Under the pieces are notes generated by a model. That model made no database searches, was not told where the DNA came from, and saw only the letters and a program-made list of their open reading frames with translations. A stretch of DNA of 64,000 bases. Source: a virus. Position numbers and translations under genes: made by a program. The stretch's first letter is position 1. Each line of letters opens with the position of its first letter. Where the stretch lies: IMG/VR virus record IMGVR_UViG_3300023063_000003, positions 1-64,000 of that record; one strand, given 5' to 3'. Below are positions 40,895 to 49,829 of the stretch, in pieces.

Positions 40895-41306
40895 GATGAT
40901 GTCCTTTGAATAGATTGAATGAATGATTGAACTACACACCACGCAGTACGAGCGGGCGAGCGGGTCTTTGCTCGATCGCAGAGCCGCTGCCGACGCGCGT
41001 GCTTGCCTCGTTCAAAGAACGAAGCGCCGCGTATGCAGTGGGGAGATGGCGTCGCTTTGCGCATAGCTTAAGCATCCTTTTACGTGGGGCGGAGAACGGA
41101 ATCCGAAGCCACCACCCGCTTCGGGCGAGGCCCGAAGGGAGACTCACGAGGCAGTACGTGGATTTATTTTTGAGAAAATTTTTCGCAGCCCGTATCACGC
41201 CGTACGCAGTACCCCGATGCAAAACTCGCAGTACCCGGCACACCGCACAAAATTTCTCGAACCCGGTACACAGAATTTCAAAAATTTTTGCGCAATATTT
41301 TTGAAT
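40895..41306. other. Divergent control region with GCAGTAC repeats
   Basis: No gene seen. It contains leader copy 1 (AGATTGAATG at 40912, TGATTG), the word GCAGTAC at 40942, 41151, 41206 and 41228, a hairpin CTTCGGGC-GAG-GCCCGAAG around 41119-41137, and AT-rich AAAATTTTT blocks. Lying between the divergent early and late units and next to terS, it may hold operators and possibly the packaging site. Open frames across it look like chance. Confidence 0.45.
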
Positions 41307-41335
41307 TTGGATATTTCCTACAAACAACCTATAAT
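41307..41335 (+). promoter_or_regulatory. Sigma70-type promoter for the late operon
   Basis: TTGGAT (41307-41312), a 17-base spacer and a perfect TATAAT (41330-41335), 35 bases before terS. The best-looking promoter in the window, and it suggests the host polymerase transcribes the late genes. Confidence 0.75.
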
Positions 41336-41369
41336 CCCGACCGTACAATCCACATTCATCGAGAGCGCC

Positions 41370-42044
41370 ATGACCAAGCCACTCCCCCCAGGTGCCCCAC
41401 GCTTAAAAGCAAAAGCGACGCCAGGGGTGCGCAAGCCGAAGAACAAAGCCATCATCAACACGAAGCTAGCGGCCCAAGAAAAAAATTTCGCAAAACTTCG
41501 CGCCAAGGCCGCAACTGTTGGCGACCCAGCTGGTGTCAGCTACGCAGCGGTAGCGCTGCGCAAATCAGACCGTCACCTCACCGAGATGCAGATGATGTTC
41601 GTGCGTCACTGGGCGGCCGGCGAGTCGATCTTGAGCGCATCAGCGCGTGCCGGCTATGCGGACAGCGGTACGTACGCATACCGTCTGGCCAAAGACCCAG
41701 CTGTCCTCAAAATTTATGAGCGCGAAAAAGTCCTCTACGAGAAGTCGTGCCAGATGACGCGCAAGCGTGTGATGGATGGCTTTCTTGAAGCGGCCGACAT
41801 GGCCAAGCTGCAGGCCGACCCGACAGCGATGACTGGCGCGTGGCGCGAGATCGGAAAAATGGCGGGCTACTATGAGCCGGTCAGAAAGCGCATCGACATC
41901 AACATAAACGGCCAGATCGTGACGCGTCGTGTGGAGAACATGGACGATGAGATGCTGCTCAAGATCATCAAGGGCGAGGTCGGCGCCGAGGTGATCGACA
42001 TGGAGCTGGCCGAGATTGCCGGAGATGACCATGGCGACGAGTAA
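41370..42044 (+). CDS. Terminase small subunit
   Basis: 224 residues from ATG 41370; the open frame to 41217 would include the promoter and is rejected. A basic start is followed by LTEMQMMFVRHWAAGESILSA and AGYADSGTYAYRLAKDP, the DNA-binding layout of small terminases, then a helical oligomerisation region and an acidic tail. It would recognise the packaging site and load TerL. Its end overlaps the terL start by 14 bases. Confidence 0.75.
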   Translation: MTKPLPPGAPRLKAKATPGVRKPKNKAIINTKLAAQEKNFAKLRAKAATVGDPAGVSYAAVALRKSDRHLTEMQMMFVRHWAAGESILSASARAGYADSGTYAYRLAKDPAVLKIYEREKVLYEKSCQMTRKRVMDGFLEAADMAKLQADPTAMTGAWREIGKMAGYYEPVRKRIDININGQIVTRRVENMDDEMLLKIIKGEVGAEVIDMELAEIAGDDHGDE

Positions 42045-43917
42045 AGCCGCCATGACCGCGCTGGCCCAGTCGCAAAAACTGGCCCGGGCGAAGAAAAAGG
42101 CCGTGGCAGCAGCCCCTGTGGTGCGCGCCCCAGGCGCTCCGCGCAAAAAAGCCGTCCAAACCCCTGTCCCACAGGCAATAACGCCGCCTGGGGCCGCTCC
42201 GCAAGCCCAGGGAGCACCCACGCCGGCCCAATCAGCCCCTTCGGGGCCAAACACCGGCGCTGCCTCCCCGCCTCCTATCGACAAGGCCGCAGCCCTGCGT
42301 GAATTGGCGTCCCGCACGCTGTCCAAGCGCCGGCTGCTACCCTTCATCCAGCGCATGAACCCGCGCTACCTCGCCGGATGGGTGCATGAGGACATCTGCC
42401 GCCGCCTCGAGCGCTTTTCCGAGGACGTGGAAAAGGGTCTCAGCCCGCGCCTCATGCTGCTCATGCCACCGCGCCACGGCAAGAGCGAGATCGCATCGAA
42501 AACGTTCCCGGCGTGGCACCTCGGCCGCAACCCGGACCACGAGATCATCGCCTGCTCGTACAACGTCGGCTTGGCGATGGGTTTTTCACGCAAAGTCCAG
42601 CAGCTTTTTGACGACCCGGCGTTCCAGAATGTCTTCGAGGCCCGTCTGCACCCGAATCACCGCGCGGCCGAAGAGTGGACGCTGCACGGACGCCTCGGTG
42701 GCTACGTCGCGGCCGGCGTCGGCGGCGGTATCACGGGTAAGGGCGCGCACGTGCTGATCATCGACGACCCGATCAAGAACGCCGAGGAAGCCGACAGCGC
42801 CGACACGCGCGAGAAACTGTGGGACTGGTACGGTTCGACTGCGTACACCCGGCTCGCCCCCGGCGCCGGCGTGCTGATCATCCAGACGTGGTGGCACGAT
42901 GATGATCTGGCCGGCAAACTGCAGCAGGCCATGGCCAACGACGAGGAAGCCGACCAGTTCGAGATCATCAAGTACCCAGCGATCGCCGAGCAGGCTGAAT
43001 ACCTCGACACCGCGACCGACCAGATCGTGCGCGTGTCGACGACCGCGTGCTTCGACACGGCCCTTGACGAGAAAGACCCGCACTTTCGCCAGCTGCTCGA
43101 GGCGCAAAGTCTGCACGAGGCGAAGATGCAGGGCATCGACACCTCGACCCTGAAGTTCCTGCGCCCGAAAGGCGCTTGCCTGCACGAAGCCCGCTACGAC
43201 GTGCGCAAACTGCGCCGCATCAAGGGCGTCATCCCGAACAGGTTCTGGTCGGCCCTGTACCAGCAGAACCCGGTGCCTGATGACGGCTCGTATTTCACCA
43301 AGGACCAGTTCCGGCGCGGCGTGATCCCGAGCCTGAAGTTTTCCAAGGTCTTCATCGCGTGGGACTTCGCCATCAGCGAGAAGAAGGTCAATGACTTCAC
43401 CGTCGGCACCGTCGGCTTGCAGGATTATGACGACGTGCTGCACGTCGCCGAGGTCATGCGCATGAAGTCCAAGGACAGTTTCTTCATCGTCGAGGCGATC
43501 TTGCAGCAGGCCAAGCGCTGGCACAATCCGAGCCTGGTCCTGGGCTTTGAAGATGGCCAGATTTACCGCGCCATGGAGGCGGTCCTCAAGAAGCGCATGC
43601 GCGAGCTGAAGTTCTATCCGTCCATCGTCGTGCTGCAGCCGATCACGGACAAGATGGCCCGCGCGCGTACCTTGCAGGGCCGCATGCAGCAGGGCATGGT
43701 CAGCTTCAGCCAGGACGGTGAGTGGTACGACGTCGTCAAGAACGAGATGCTGCGCTTTCCGGCCGGCGTGCACGATGACTGCGTCGATAGCGCGTCATGG
43801 ATGGCCCTGATGGCGTCGGGCAGCATGCCGCCGCGCCGTCCTGCGGACCAGCAGGGGAAATCGTGGAAAGACAAACTTGGTGGCCGCAATGGCACCGTAT
43901 CTCACATGGCCGCTTGA
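42031..43917 (+). CDS. Terminase large subunit
   Basis: 628 residues. The first 80 are Ala/Pro/Lys-rich. ATPase: PPRHGKS (146-152, Walker A), HVLIIDDP (Walker B) with further motifs up to about residue 300. Nuclease: FIAWDFAISEKKVNDF, FEDGQ and HDDCVDS supply acidic residues of the RNase H-like domain. It packages and cuts the phage DNA. I start at ATG 42031, after GGAG; TTG 42016 and ATG 42025 are alternatives. The Pro/Ala tail at the front is unusual but harmless. Confidence 0.9.
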   Translation: MATSKAAMTALAQSQKLARAKKKAVAAAPVVRAPGAPRKKAVQTPVPQAITPPGAAPQAQGAPTPAQSAPSGPNTGAASPPPIDKAAALRELASRTLSKRRLLPFIQRMNPRYLAGWVHEDICRRLERFSEDVEKGLSPRLMLLMPPRHGKSEIASKTFPAWHLGRNPDHEIIACSYNVGLAMGFSRKVQQLFDDPAFQNVFEARLHPNHRAAEEWTLHGRLGGYVAAGVGGGITGKGAHVLIIDDPIKNAEEADSADTREKLWDWYGSTAYTRLAPGAGVLIIQTWWHDDDLAGKLQQAMANDEEADQFEIIKYPAIAEQAEYLDTATDQIVRVSTTACFDTALDEKDPHFRQLLEAQSLHEAKMQGIDTSTLKFLRPKGACLHEARYDVRKLRRIKGVIPNRFWSALYQQNPVPDDGSYFTKDQFRRGVIPSLKFSKVFIAWDFAISEKKVNDFTVGTVGLQDYDDVLHVAEVMRMKSKDSFFIVEAILQQAKRWHNPSLVLGFEDGQIYRAMEAVLKKRMRELKFYPSIVVLQPITDKMARARTLQGRMQQGMVSFSQDGEWYDVVKNEMLRFPAGVHDDCVDSASWMALMASGSMPPRRPADQQGKSWKDKLGGRNGTVSHMAA

Positions 43918-43919
43918 AA

Positions 43920-44135
43920 ATGAACGACACTACTGGTTTGTTGCCTCCTGAAAACGCTGACGACCTCATCCCTCGCAGCGTTTTACCTACCCGGATGCGG
44001 TTGCGCGCCGCCGTACGCGCCTCTGACGGCACGGTAACTGAACTTTATCCAGACGATGGTCCGTACGAGCACGGCTTTGATGCCGGCTTTCTCATGGGCC
44101 TCGCCACTGCCAAAAAATTAATGGGGAATTTATAA
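43920..44135 (+). CDS. Hypothetical protein between terL and portal, 71 aa
   Basis: Not recognised. Acidic start (MNDTTGLLPPENADDLIP), then RMRLRAAVRASDGTV and HGFDAGFLMGLATAKKLMG. ATG 43920 lies two bases after terL and the stop overlaps the portal start (TAATG). Small genes here occur in many podovirus packaging blocks. Confidence 0.6.
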   Translation: MNDTTGLLPPENADDLIPRSVLPTRMRLRAAVRASDGTVTELYPDDGPYEHGFDAGFLMGLATAKKLMGNL

Positions 44136-46291
44136 TGCCGATCAACGCCGAAATCGCCAACAAGGTCTGGTACCGCTACATCTACGCGCGGGACAACGGC
44201 CACTCGAACTATGTCCAGAAAGCTGACCTGTGCGAGAGTTTTTTCCGTGGCGACCAGTGGACCCGTGAAGACCGCGCCGCGCTGCGTGCTTCGCGCCGGC
44301 CGGCGCTGACGATCAACAAGATCATCTCGACCATCGGCAACGTCATGGGCGAGCAGATTTACAACCGCAGCGAGATTTCGTTCCGCCCGAAGTCCGGCGC
44401 CGATCCGAAGACCGCCGACGTGCTCACGAAGCTGTTCAAGCAGATCAGCGACAACAACCAGCTCGACTGGCGCCGCAGCGATATGTTCACCGACGGGATT
44501 ATCACCTCGCGTGGCTTCCTCGATATTCGCATGTCGTTCAACGACAGCATGCAGGGCGAGGTGGAGATTCAGAACATCAATCCGAAGAACGTGATCATCG
44601 ATAACGACGCCGACGAGCACGATCCGGACAGCTGGAACGAGGTCATGGTCACGAAATGGATGACCGCCGACGACATTGCGATCCTCTACTCGAAGGCCGA
44701 CGCGGAAATCCTGCGCAACAAGGACAACTCGTATTTCCCGTACGGCTTCGACTCGGTCGACAGCTTCCGCGATCGCTTCGGCGAAACGGCCAACACCGGC
44801 GTGTCGATGCCCATGTCGTCGAACATGATGTCGGACGATGACTGGTCGAGCGTACTGCGCAGCGTGCGCGTCGTCGAGCGTCAGCACCGCGTGCTGGACC
44901 GCCAGGACCACTTCATCAACGTCAAGACCGGCGACATGCGCCCGGTGCCAGACGGTTGGAGCAAAGAGCGCATCGCCATGGTCTCGCAGGCGTTCGGCTA
45001 CGAGATCGTCAAGAAGCTCGTCAAGCGCATCCGCTGGACTGTGATCTCGGACAACGTCGTACTGCACGACGACTGGTCGCCCTACAAGCACTTCACCGTG
45101 GTGCCGTATTTCCCGTACTTCCGACGCGGCCAGACGATCGGCCTCGTCGAGAATCTGGTCGGCCCGCAGGAACTGCTCAACAAGGTGTCGAGCCAGGAGC
45201 TGCACGTCGTCAACACCACGGCGAACTCAGGCTACAAGGTCAAGACCGGCTCGCTGACGAATATGTCGGTCGAAGAGCTGGAACAGCGCGGCAGTGAGTC
45301 GGGCCTCGTCATCGAGATGAATGGCGCGCTCGATGAGATCGAGAAAATTCAGCCGAACGCCACGCCCACCGGCCTGGACCGGATCAGCTACAAGGCCGAA
45401 GAGCACATCAAGACGATCTCCGGCGTGTCCGACAGCCAGCAGGGCATGGACCGCGAGGACGTGGCCGCGAAAGCGATCCAGACCAAGCGCCAAGCTGCGT
45501 CGACGAACATGGCCAAGCCGCTCGACAGCCTCGTCCGAACGGACTTCATGATCGCCCGCAACGTGCTCGATCTGGTCCAGACGTTCTACTCGGAAGAGCG
45601 CGTCATGACGATCGCCCACGACAAGAACGGCGGCGGCACCGAGGACATCACGATCAACCACGTGACCCCGGAAGGCGAGGTCGTCAACGACCTGACCCTG
45701 GGCGAGTTCGACGTGACGATCAGCTCTGTGCCGCAGCGCGAGACGCTGGAAGATTCGCAGTTCGACCAAGCCGTGTCGATGAAAAAAGATCTGGGCATGA
45801 ATATCCCGGACGACTTCATCATCAACGCTTCGCGCCTGATGAACAAGAACGCGCTCATTAAGGAAATGGCCGCGCAAGCGAACAGCCCAGAGGCGCAGCA
45901 GCAGCAGCAGTTGCAGATGCGTGGCATGCAGGCCGACGTCGGCAAGACCGAAGCCGAAACCGCGCAGAAGAAAGCCGACGCCCAGCTCAAGGACGCCAAG
46001 GCCAGCAAGGAAGGTGTGGCCACGCAGAAGGACGCCGCCACACCGATCGAGCAGCCCGAGCAGCAGGACAATACCGCCGAGATCATGAAGGTCCAGGCCG
46101 AGATCGCGCTGGCGCGCGAGAAGTTCGAGTTCGAGAAACAGCTCAAACTCGATGAGCAGCAGATGAAGCAGAAAGAATCTGACGCCAAGATTGCACTTGA
46201 CCGTCAACAAGCAGCGCAGAAAGCAGTAGCAGACCGCGTCGCGGCATCACAAAAAGCAGCATCCCCAACCAAACCCACCGTAGGAGCATGA
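44135..46291 (+). CDS. Portal protein, P22-like
   Basis: 718 residues, about the P22 portal length. Early motifs DLCESFFRGDQWTREDR, TINKIISTIGNVMGEQ, DGIITSRGFLDIRM and INPKNVIIDNDADEHD match the P22-type portal family (PF16510). The last 130 residues are Gln/Ala/Lys-rich coiled coil, as in the barrel of P22. It forms the DNA gate at one capsid vertex. It shares ATGA with the following gene. Confidence 0.9.
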   Translation: MPINAEIANKVWYRYIYARDNGHSNYVQKADLCESFFRGDQWTREDRAALRASRRPALTINKIISTIGNVMGEQIYNRSEISFRPKSGADPKTADVLTKLFKQISDNNQLDWRRSDMFTDGIITSRGFLDIRMSFNDSMQGEVEIQNINPKNVIIDNDADEHDPDSWNEVMVTKWMTADDIAILYSKADAEILRNKDNSYFPYGFDSVDSFRDRFGETANTGVSMPMSSNMMSDDDWSSVLRSVRVVERQHRVLDRQDHFINVKTGDMRPVPDGWSKERIAMVSQAFGYEIVKKLVKRIRWTVISDNVVLHDDWSPYKHFTVVPYFPYFRRGQTIGLVENLVGPQELLNKVSSQELHVVNTTANSGYKVKTGSLTNMSVEELEQRGSESGLVIEMNGALDEIEKIQPNATPTGLDRISYKAEEHIKTISGVSDSQQGMDREDVAAKAIQTKRQAASTNMAKPLDSLVRTDFMIARNVLDLVQTFYSEERVMTIAHDKNGGGTEDITINHVTPEGEVVNDLTLGEFDVTISSVPQRETLEDSQFDQAVSMKKDLGMNIPDDFIINASRLMNKNALIKEMAAQANSPEAQQQQQLQMRGMQADVGKTEAETAQKKADAQLKDAKASKEGVATQKDAATPIEQPEQQDNTAEIMKVQAEIALAREKFEFEKQLKLDEQQMKQKESDAKIALDRQQAAQKAVADRVAASQKAASPTKPTVGA

Positions 46292-46293
46292 CC

Positions 46294-47367
46294 ATGAACT
46301 TCCTGAAAAAATCCCGTTTGCTGAGCCTGTTGCTGGCCGGCCTGTTCGCCTCGATCACCTATGCCGACGGCGACGAAGGCGGTGGTGACGGTGCTGCTAT
46401 TGCCGCAGCCGCTGAAGCCGCCGCGCTGGCGCGTGGTGACACACTCGGCGACGCCGCGCCCAACGAGGCCGAGGAAGCTGCCGCTGCCGCGAAAGCGGCC
46501 GGCCTCACAGACCCGCTCGCCAAAGAGAACGACGAGCTGACCGACGAGGAAAAAGCCGCGGCCGCGGCAGCGGGCAAGACCGACGAGGAAGGGGAAGTTG
46601 GCGCCGACGGCAAGCGCAAGGACACGCGCATCCCGCTGGCGCGCCATGAGCAGATTCTCAACCGCACGCGCGCCGAGCGCGACGCCCTGGCCGCGCAGGT
46701 GGCGCAGTACCAGAAAGGCACCGTGGTGGCTGACACGAACAAGGTCATCGCCGAGACGGAGACCCAGCTGCTCGCGCTCGAGGGTGAGTACAACAAGCTG
46801 CTCGTCGACGGTGAGGTGGAGAAGGCCACCACGAAGATGCGCGAGATTCGCCAGCTCGAGCGCTCGATCAACGAGCAGAAGAACACGCTCGTCTCCGCAG
46901 CTGCCGAAGCGCGTGCCATCGAGCGCGTGCGCTACGATACCACCGTCGAGCGCATCGAAGCGGCCTATCCGATCATGAACCCGGACCACGAGGACTTCGA
47001 TCAGGCCAAAGTGGCCGAAGTCATCGAGCTGAAGACGGCATTTCAGGCCCAGGGTGCGACGCCAGCCGCAGCACTGCAGAAGGCTGTGAAGTATGTGCTC
47101 GGCGCCGAGACCACGAAAGAAAAAGGTGCAGTTGAAGTGAAGGCGAAGGTTGAAACGAAGGACGTGGCCGCTGAACGCAAAGCCGCCGCACTCAAGAAAA
47201 ACGTCGACGCGGCCGCGAAGACGCCGGCCAATCTGGCAGCGGCCGGCTTGAACAGCGACGAGCTGGGTGGCACGCTCACCGCCGAGCGCGCGATGAAAAT
47301 GTCGCAGAAAGATTTTGCGGCGCTCGACGAGAAGTCGCTCGCAAAGCTGCGCGGTGACGAGCTGTAA
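46294..47367 (+). CDS. Probable scaffold protein with signal-like N-terminus
   Basis: 357 residues between portal and major capsid, acidic, Ala/Glu/Lys-rich and coiled-coil, as expected of a scaffold. The ATG at 46294 is seven bases from TAGGAG, better placed than 46288. Oddly the N-terminus is MNFLKKSRLLSLLLAGLFAS followed by ITYADG, a textbook Sec signal layout. That would send a cytoplasmic assembly protein to the membrane. It could be a real membrane link during procapsid assembly or a chance hydrophobic tail. Confidence 0.7.
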   Translation: MNFLKKSRLLSLLLAGLFASITYADGDEGGGDGAAIAAAAEAAALARGDTLGDAAPNEAEEAAAAAKAAGLTDPLAKENDELTDEEKAAAAAAGKTDEEGEVGADGKRKDTRIPLARHEQILNRTRAERDALAAQVAQYQKGTVVADTNKVIAETETQLLALEGEYNKLLVDGEVEKATTKMREIRQLERSINEQKNTLVSAAAEARAIERVRYDTTVERIEAAYPIMNPDHEDFDQAKVAEVIELKTAFQAQGATPAAALQKAVKYVLGAETTKEKGAVEVKAKVETKDVAAERKAAALKKNVDAAAKTPANLAAAGLNSDELGGTLTAERAMKMSQKDFAALDEKSLAKLRGDEL

Positions 47368-47383
47368 ATTTTCAGGAGTGAAC

Positions 47384-47415
47384 AACAAAACGGAGCTTCG
47401 GCTCCGTTTTGTTTT
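47384..47415 (+). terminator. Terminator or attenuator after the scaffold gene
   Basis: Thirteen-pair perfect stem (AACAAAACGGAGC with GCTCCGTTTTGTT), UUCG tetraloop, then TTAA. It lies between the scaffold and capsid genes. A promoter follows at once. Confidence 0.85.
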
Positions 47416-47424
47416 AAAGGTTGC

Positions 47425-47453
47425 TTGCAGAAAATTTCTCTGTGACATAGAAT
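47425..47453 (+). promoter_or_regulatory. Candidate promoter of the major capsid gene
   Basis: TTGCAG, 17 bases, TAGAAT: -10 five of six, -35 three of six. It lies just after a strong terminator and about 120 bases before the capsid start, and the word GCAGTAC follows at about 47527. Its role would be extra capsid expression. Confidence 0.5.
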
Positions 47454-47573
47454 CCCACCAACGCGCGAGCACGGGCACGATACGCCTGATACCCAAAACG
47501 TCGGTCGAGACGATATTTCGATAGCCGCAGTACCTGTCAAAAAATTTTCTCAACGCATACGGAGGGTAGCCTA

Positions 47574-48686
47574 ATGGCACTCACAAACTTCGGTCTCCTG
47601 ACCAACGAACAAAAAACCATCTGGTCGATGGACCTGTGGAAGAACGCACGCAACCAGTCGTTCATCGGCAAATTCCTCGGCAATGGCCCCGGCGCCATGG
47701 TGCAGCACATCACCGAACTGAAGAAATCCGAAAAGGGCGCCCGCGCAGTCATCACGCTGCTGGCCGACCTGACCGGTGACGGTATCGCTGGCGACCGCAC
47801 GCTCGAAGGTAACGAAGAGCAGATGCAGACGTTCGACCAGGTGATCCGTATCGATCAGCTGCGTCACGCCAACCGCCATGAAGGCCGTATGGCCGATCAG
47901 AAATCGATCGTCGAATTCCGCGGCAACTCGAAAAACGTGTTGTCGTACTGGCTGTCGGATCGTATCGATCAGATGGCGTTCCTGACCCTGGCCGGTATCT
48001 CCTACGCCAAGAAGAACAACGGCGCGCTGCGCGTCGGTTCGGACTTGCCGTTCCTGGAATTTGCCGCCGATGTCACGCCACCGACCTCGAGCCGCTTCTT
48101 CCGCTGGGACAATACCAACAAGGCGCTTGTCCTGGCCGGCGCGTCGAACGCCGTCACCGCGACCGACACCCTGGCCTGGGAACTGTTCGTCGAGCTGAAA
48201 GCAGCTGCCAAGGACCGCTATATCCGTGGCGTGATGGAAGACGGCGAAGAAACGTATCACGCCTTCCTGACCCCTACGGCCATGGCCAACCTGAAGCTTG
48301 ATCCGACCTACCTGCTGAACTTGCGTTACTCGCAGACCAAGGGCATCAACGACAAGCTGTTCTCGGGTACCTCGGTCAAGATCGACGGCGTCTACCTGCA
48401 TGAGTTCCGCCACGTGCCGAACACCTTCGGTGCGCCGTCTGGCTCGAAGTACGGCGCTTCCGGTACCGTCGACGGCGTTCAGGTGCTGTTCTGCGGCGCC
48501 CAGGCGCTCGGCATGGCCGACATCGGCCCACCAGAGTGGGAAGAGAAAGGCTTCGACTACGAGAACTCGCAAGGTATCTCGTGCGGTAAGATTCTGGGCT
48601 TCCTGAAACCGAAGTTCGGCTCGATCTACGACAATGGCACCGTGCAGGACTTCGGCGTCTTGTCAGTCTACGCCGCAACGAAATAA
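47574..48686 (+). CDS. Major capsid protein, N4-gp56 family
   Basis: 370 residues with GGAGGG upstream. NLLTNEQK-like opening (FGLLTNEQKTIWSMDLWKNA), then FIGKFLGNGPGAMVQHITEL, ALADL-type helix (LLADLTGDGIAGDRTLEGNE) and YLDYWLS-like NVLSYWLSDRIDQ. This matches the N4-gp56/DUF4043 capsid family with an HK97-type fold. It makes the head shell. No pro-domain is evident, consistent with a separate scaffold. Confidence 0.88.
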   Translation: MALTNFGLLTNEQKTIWSMDLWKNARNQSFIGKFLGNGPGAMVQHITELKKSEKGARAVITLLADLTGDGIAGDRTLEGNEEQMQTFDQVIRIDQLRHANRHEGRMADQKSIVEFRGNSKNVLSYWLSDRIDQMAFLTLAGISYAKKNNGALRVGSDLPFLEFAADVTPPTSSRFFRWDNTNKALVLAGASNAVTATDTLAWELFVELKAAAKDRYIRGVMEDGEETYHAFLTPTAMANLKLDPTYLLNLRYSQTKGINDKLFSGTSVKIDGVYLHEFRHVPNTFGAPSGSKYGASGTVDGVQVLFCGAQALGMADIGPPEWEEKGFDYENSQGISCGKILGFLKPKFGSIYDNGTVQDFGVLSVYAATK

Positions 48687-48697
48687 TCCAGCTCGAT

Positions 48698-48719
48698 GAT
48701 CCTCGCTTCGGCGAGGATC
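48698..48719 (+). terminator. Hairpin after the capsid gene
   Basis: Nine-pair stem GATCCTCGC with GCGAGGATC and a UUCG tetraloop, 11 bases after the capsid stop. The following GTTAAG is a weak T-tract, so it is more likely an attenuator or 3' mRNA protector than a full stop. Confidence 0.65.
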
Positions 48720-48754
48720 GTTAAGATGGCCCAAAACCGGATAAGGAAACCACC

Positions 48755-49249
48755 ATGAATATTCTCGCCTCGCGCGGCGCGCAATACTCGCTGCATCAGC
48801 AGTTTTTGTTTAACTTCAACAACTGGCTCAAGGACTCGGTCAGCTTGGCCAACGAGACCCTTGGCTCGACGGTCGCCGCCGCGACCGACCCGGCCACCGT
48901 CGGCCTCGTCGGCCCGACTGCGAACACCATCACGTTCGATTGCATTCCGCTGCCACTGGGCGCCACCATCATCGGTGGTGATCTGGTCGTTGAAACCGCC
49001 TATGTCGGTCCAACCACCGCGACGATCACGCTCGGTACCGCAGCTGTACCAGCGGCATATCTGGCTGCAACGAGTGTCACCGCCGTCGGCCGCACACCGA
49101 TCTTGCTCACGACGCCGCTGGCCTCGCTGGATGGCTCGAATGTGCGCATGACGCTGACCTATACGGGTGGTAACGCCACGGCTGGTCGTGTCCGTGTCCG
49201 CGTCTCCTACATGGTCGATGGCCGTATCAACGAAGTTCAGATCACCTAA
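48755..49249 (+). CDS. Probable capsid decoration protein, 164 aa
   Basis: Not firmly assigned. Beta-rich Thr/Val/Ala sequence (GATIIGGDLVVETAYVGP, GNATAGRVRVRVSYMVDGR) like Ig/jelly-roll head decoration proteins that follow capsid genes. The N-terminal 35 residues are helical (FLFNFNNWLKDSVSLAN). Confidence 0.6.
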   Translation: MNILASRGAQYSLHQQFLFNFNNWLKDSVSLANETLGSTVAAATDPATVGLVGPTANTITFDCIPLPLGATIIGGDLVVETAYVGPTTATITLGTAAVPAAYLAATSVTAVGRTPILLTTPLASLDGSNVRMTLTYTGGNATAGRVRVRVSYMVDGRINEVQIT

Positions 49250-49266
49250 TACGTGAGCTGTTGAGT

Positions 49267-49300
49267 GCCCAGGGCTTCGGTCCTGGGTTTTCGTCTTTTT
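49267..49300 (+). terminator. Hairpin with T-tract after the decoration gene
   Basis: Stem CCCAGGGC with GTCCTGGG around TTCG (one G-U), then TTTTCGTCTTTTT. The T-rich tail supports termination. The next gene starts 13 bases on. Confidence 0.75.
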
Positions 49301-49312
49301 ACGGAGTGCATC

Positions 49313-49789
49313 ATGAACAAATTTATTTCCGATATCGAGCGCTTGGTGCAGACCCGCATCGGCCACACCATTCACTTCCTGGCCGGCGTCGCAACGCACG
49401 TTCCAGCCGAGTGCATCGCCGAAATCCAGAAACTCACTGGCATGGAACCTGAAGGCGAGATCGTCGATCAGGCCACCTACGCCACCGTGACTGACGTGTC
49501 CATTCGCTTGGATGGCGGTGTCAACACTGGCGAGATGGTCGCGCAGCCCAAGGCTAAAGCCGGTCTCGCTGGCACCACTGCCAGTGGCACGCCGACCGAC
49601 GACCCAGCGCAGGTTGCTGCGGCCGTCACCGGCGACCCAGTCATCTCGGACATGGACGCCGGTGCTACGGTCCACGCCTCGGGTGTCACCTCCACCGTGA
49701 CGCCAGACACGCCTGCAGCCGAAGGTACGGGCGTCTCGTCCGAAACCGCCGCGCCGCTGGCTTCGGCCACGGACCAGCCAGCCGCGTAA
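49313..49789 (+). CDS. Head-associated protein with duplicated motif, 158 aa
   Basis: Unknown. Residues 15-50 (HTIHFLAGVATHVPAEC, AEIQKLTGMEPEGE) resemble the next gene's GHAIAFKKGIPTHVPPAMY and AEVQQIGAIPEDE, so the two share a domain. The remaining 100 residues are Thr/Ala/Pro-rich and likely flexible. A virion or head-completion role is inferred from position. Confidence 0.6.
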   Translation: MNKFISDIERLVQTRIGHTIHFLAGVATHVPAECIAEIQKLTGMEPEGEIVDQATYATVTDVSIRLDGGVNTGEMVAQPKAKAGLAGTTASGTPTDDPAQVAAAVTGDPVISDMDAGATVHASGVTSTVTPDTPAAEGTGVSSETAAPLASATDQPAA

Positions 49790-49799
49790 TTTCTCCCCT

Positions 49800-49829
49800 G
49801 TAAAGCGCGGTCTCCGCGCTTTACTTTTA
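49800..49829 (+). terminator. Strong terminator between the motif-sharing genes
   Basis: Eleven-pair perfect stem GTAAAGCGCGG with CCGCGCTTTAC, TCT loop, then TTTTAT. Fourth hairpin in a row in the head block. Confidence 0.85.

Noticed and set aside
40932-41348. A 138-codon - strand frame across the divergent control region
   Set aside because: Covers the late promoter, lacks a ribosome-binding site and has unlikely composition.
41217-41369. N-terminal extension of terS
   Set aside because: It would include the promoter at 41307-41335; ATG 41370 gives a normal-length terminase.
44045-45205. A 386-codon - strand frame opposite the portal gene
   Set aside because: Antisense shadow of portal codons; no start signal or family match.
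46204-47580. A 458-codon - strand frame opposite the scaffold gene
   Set aside because: Mirror of the scaffold's Ala/Glu codons; no ribosome-binding site and it crosses a terminator.
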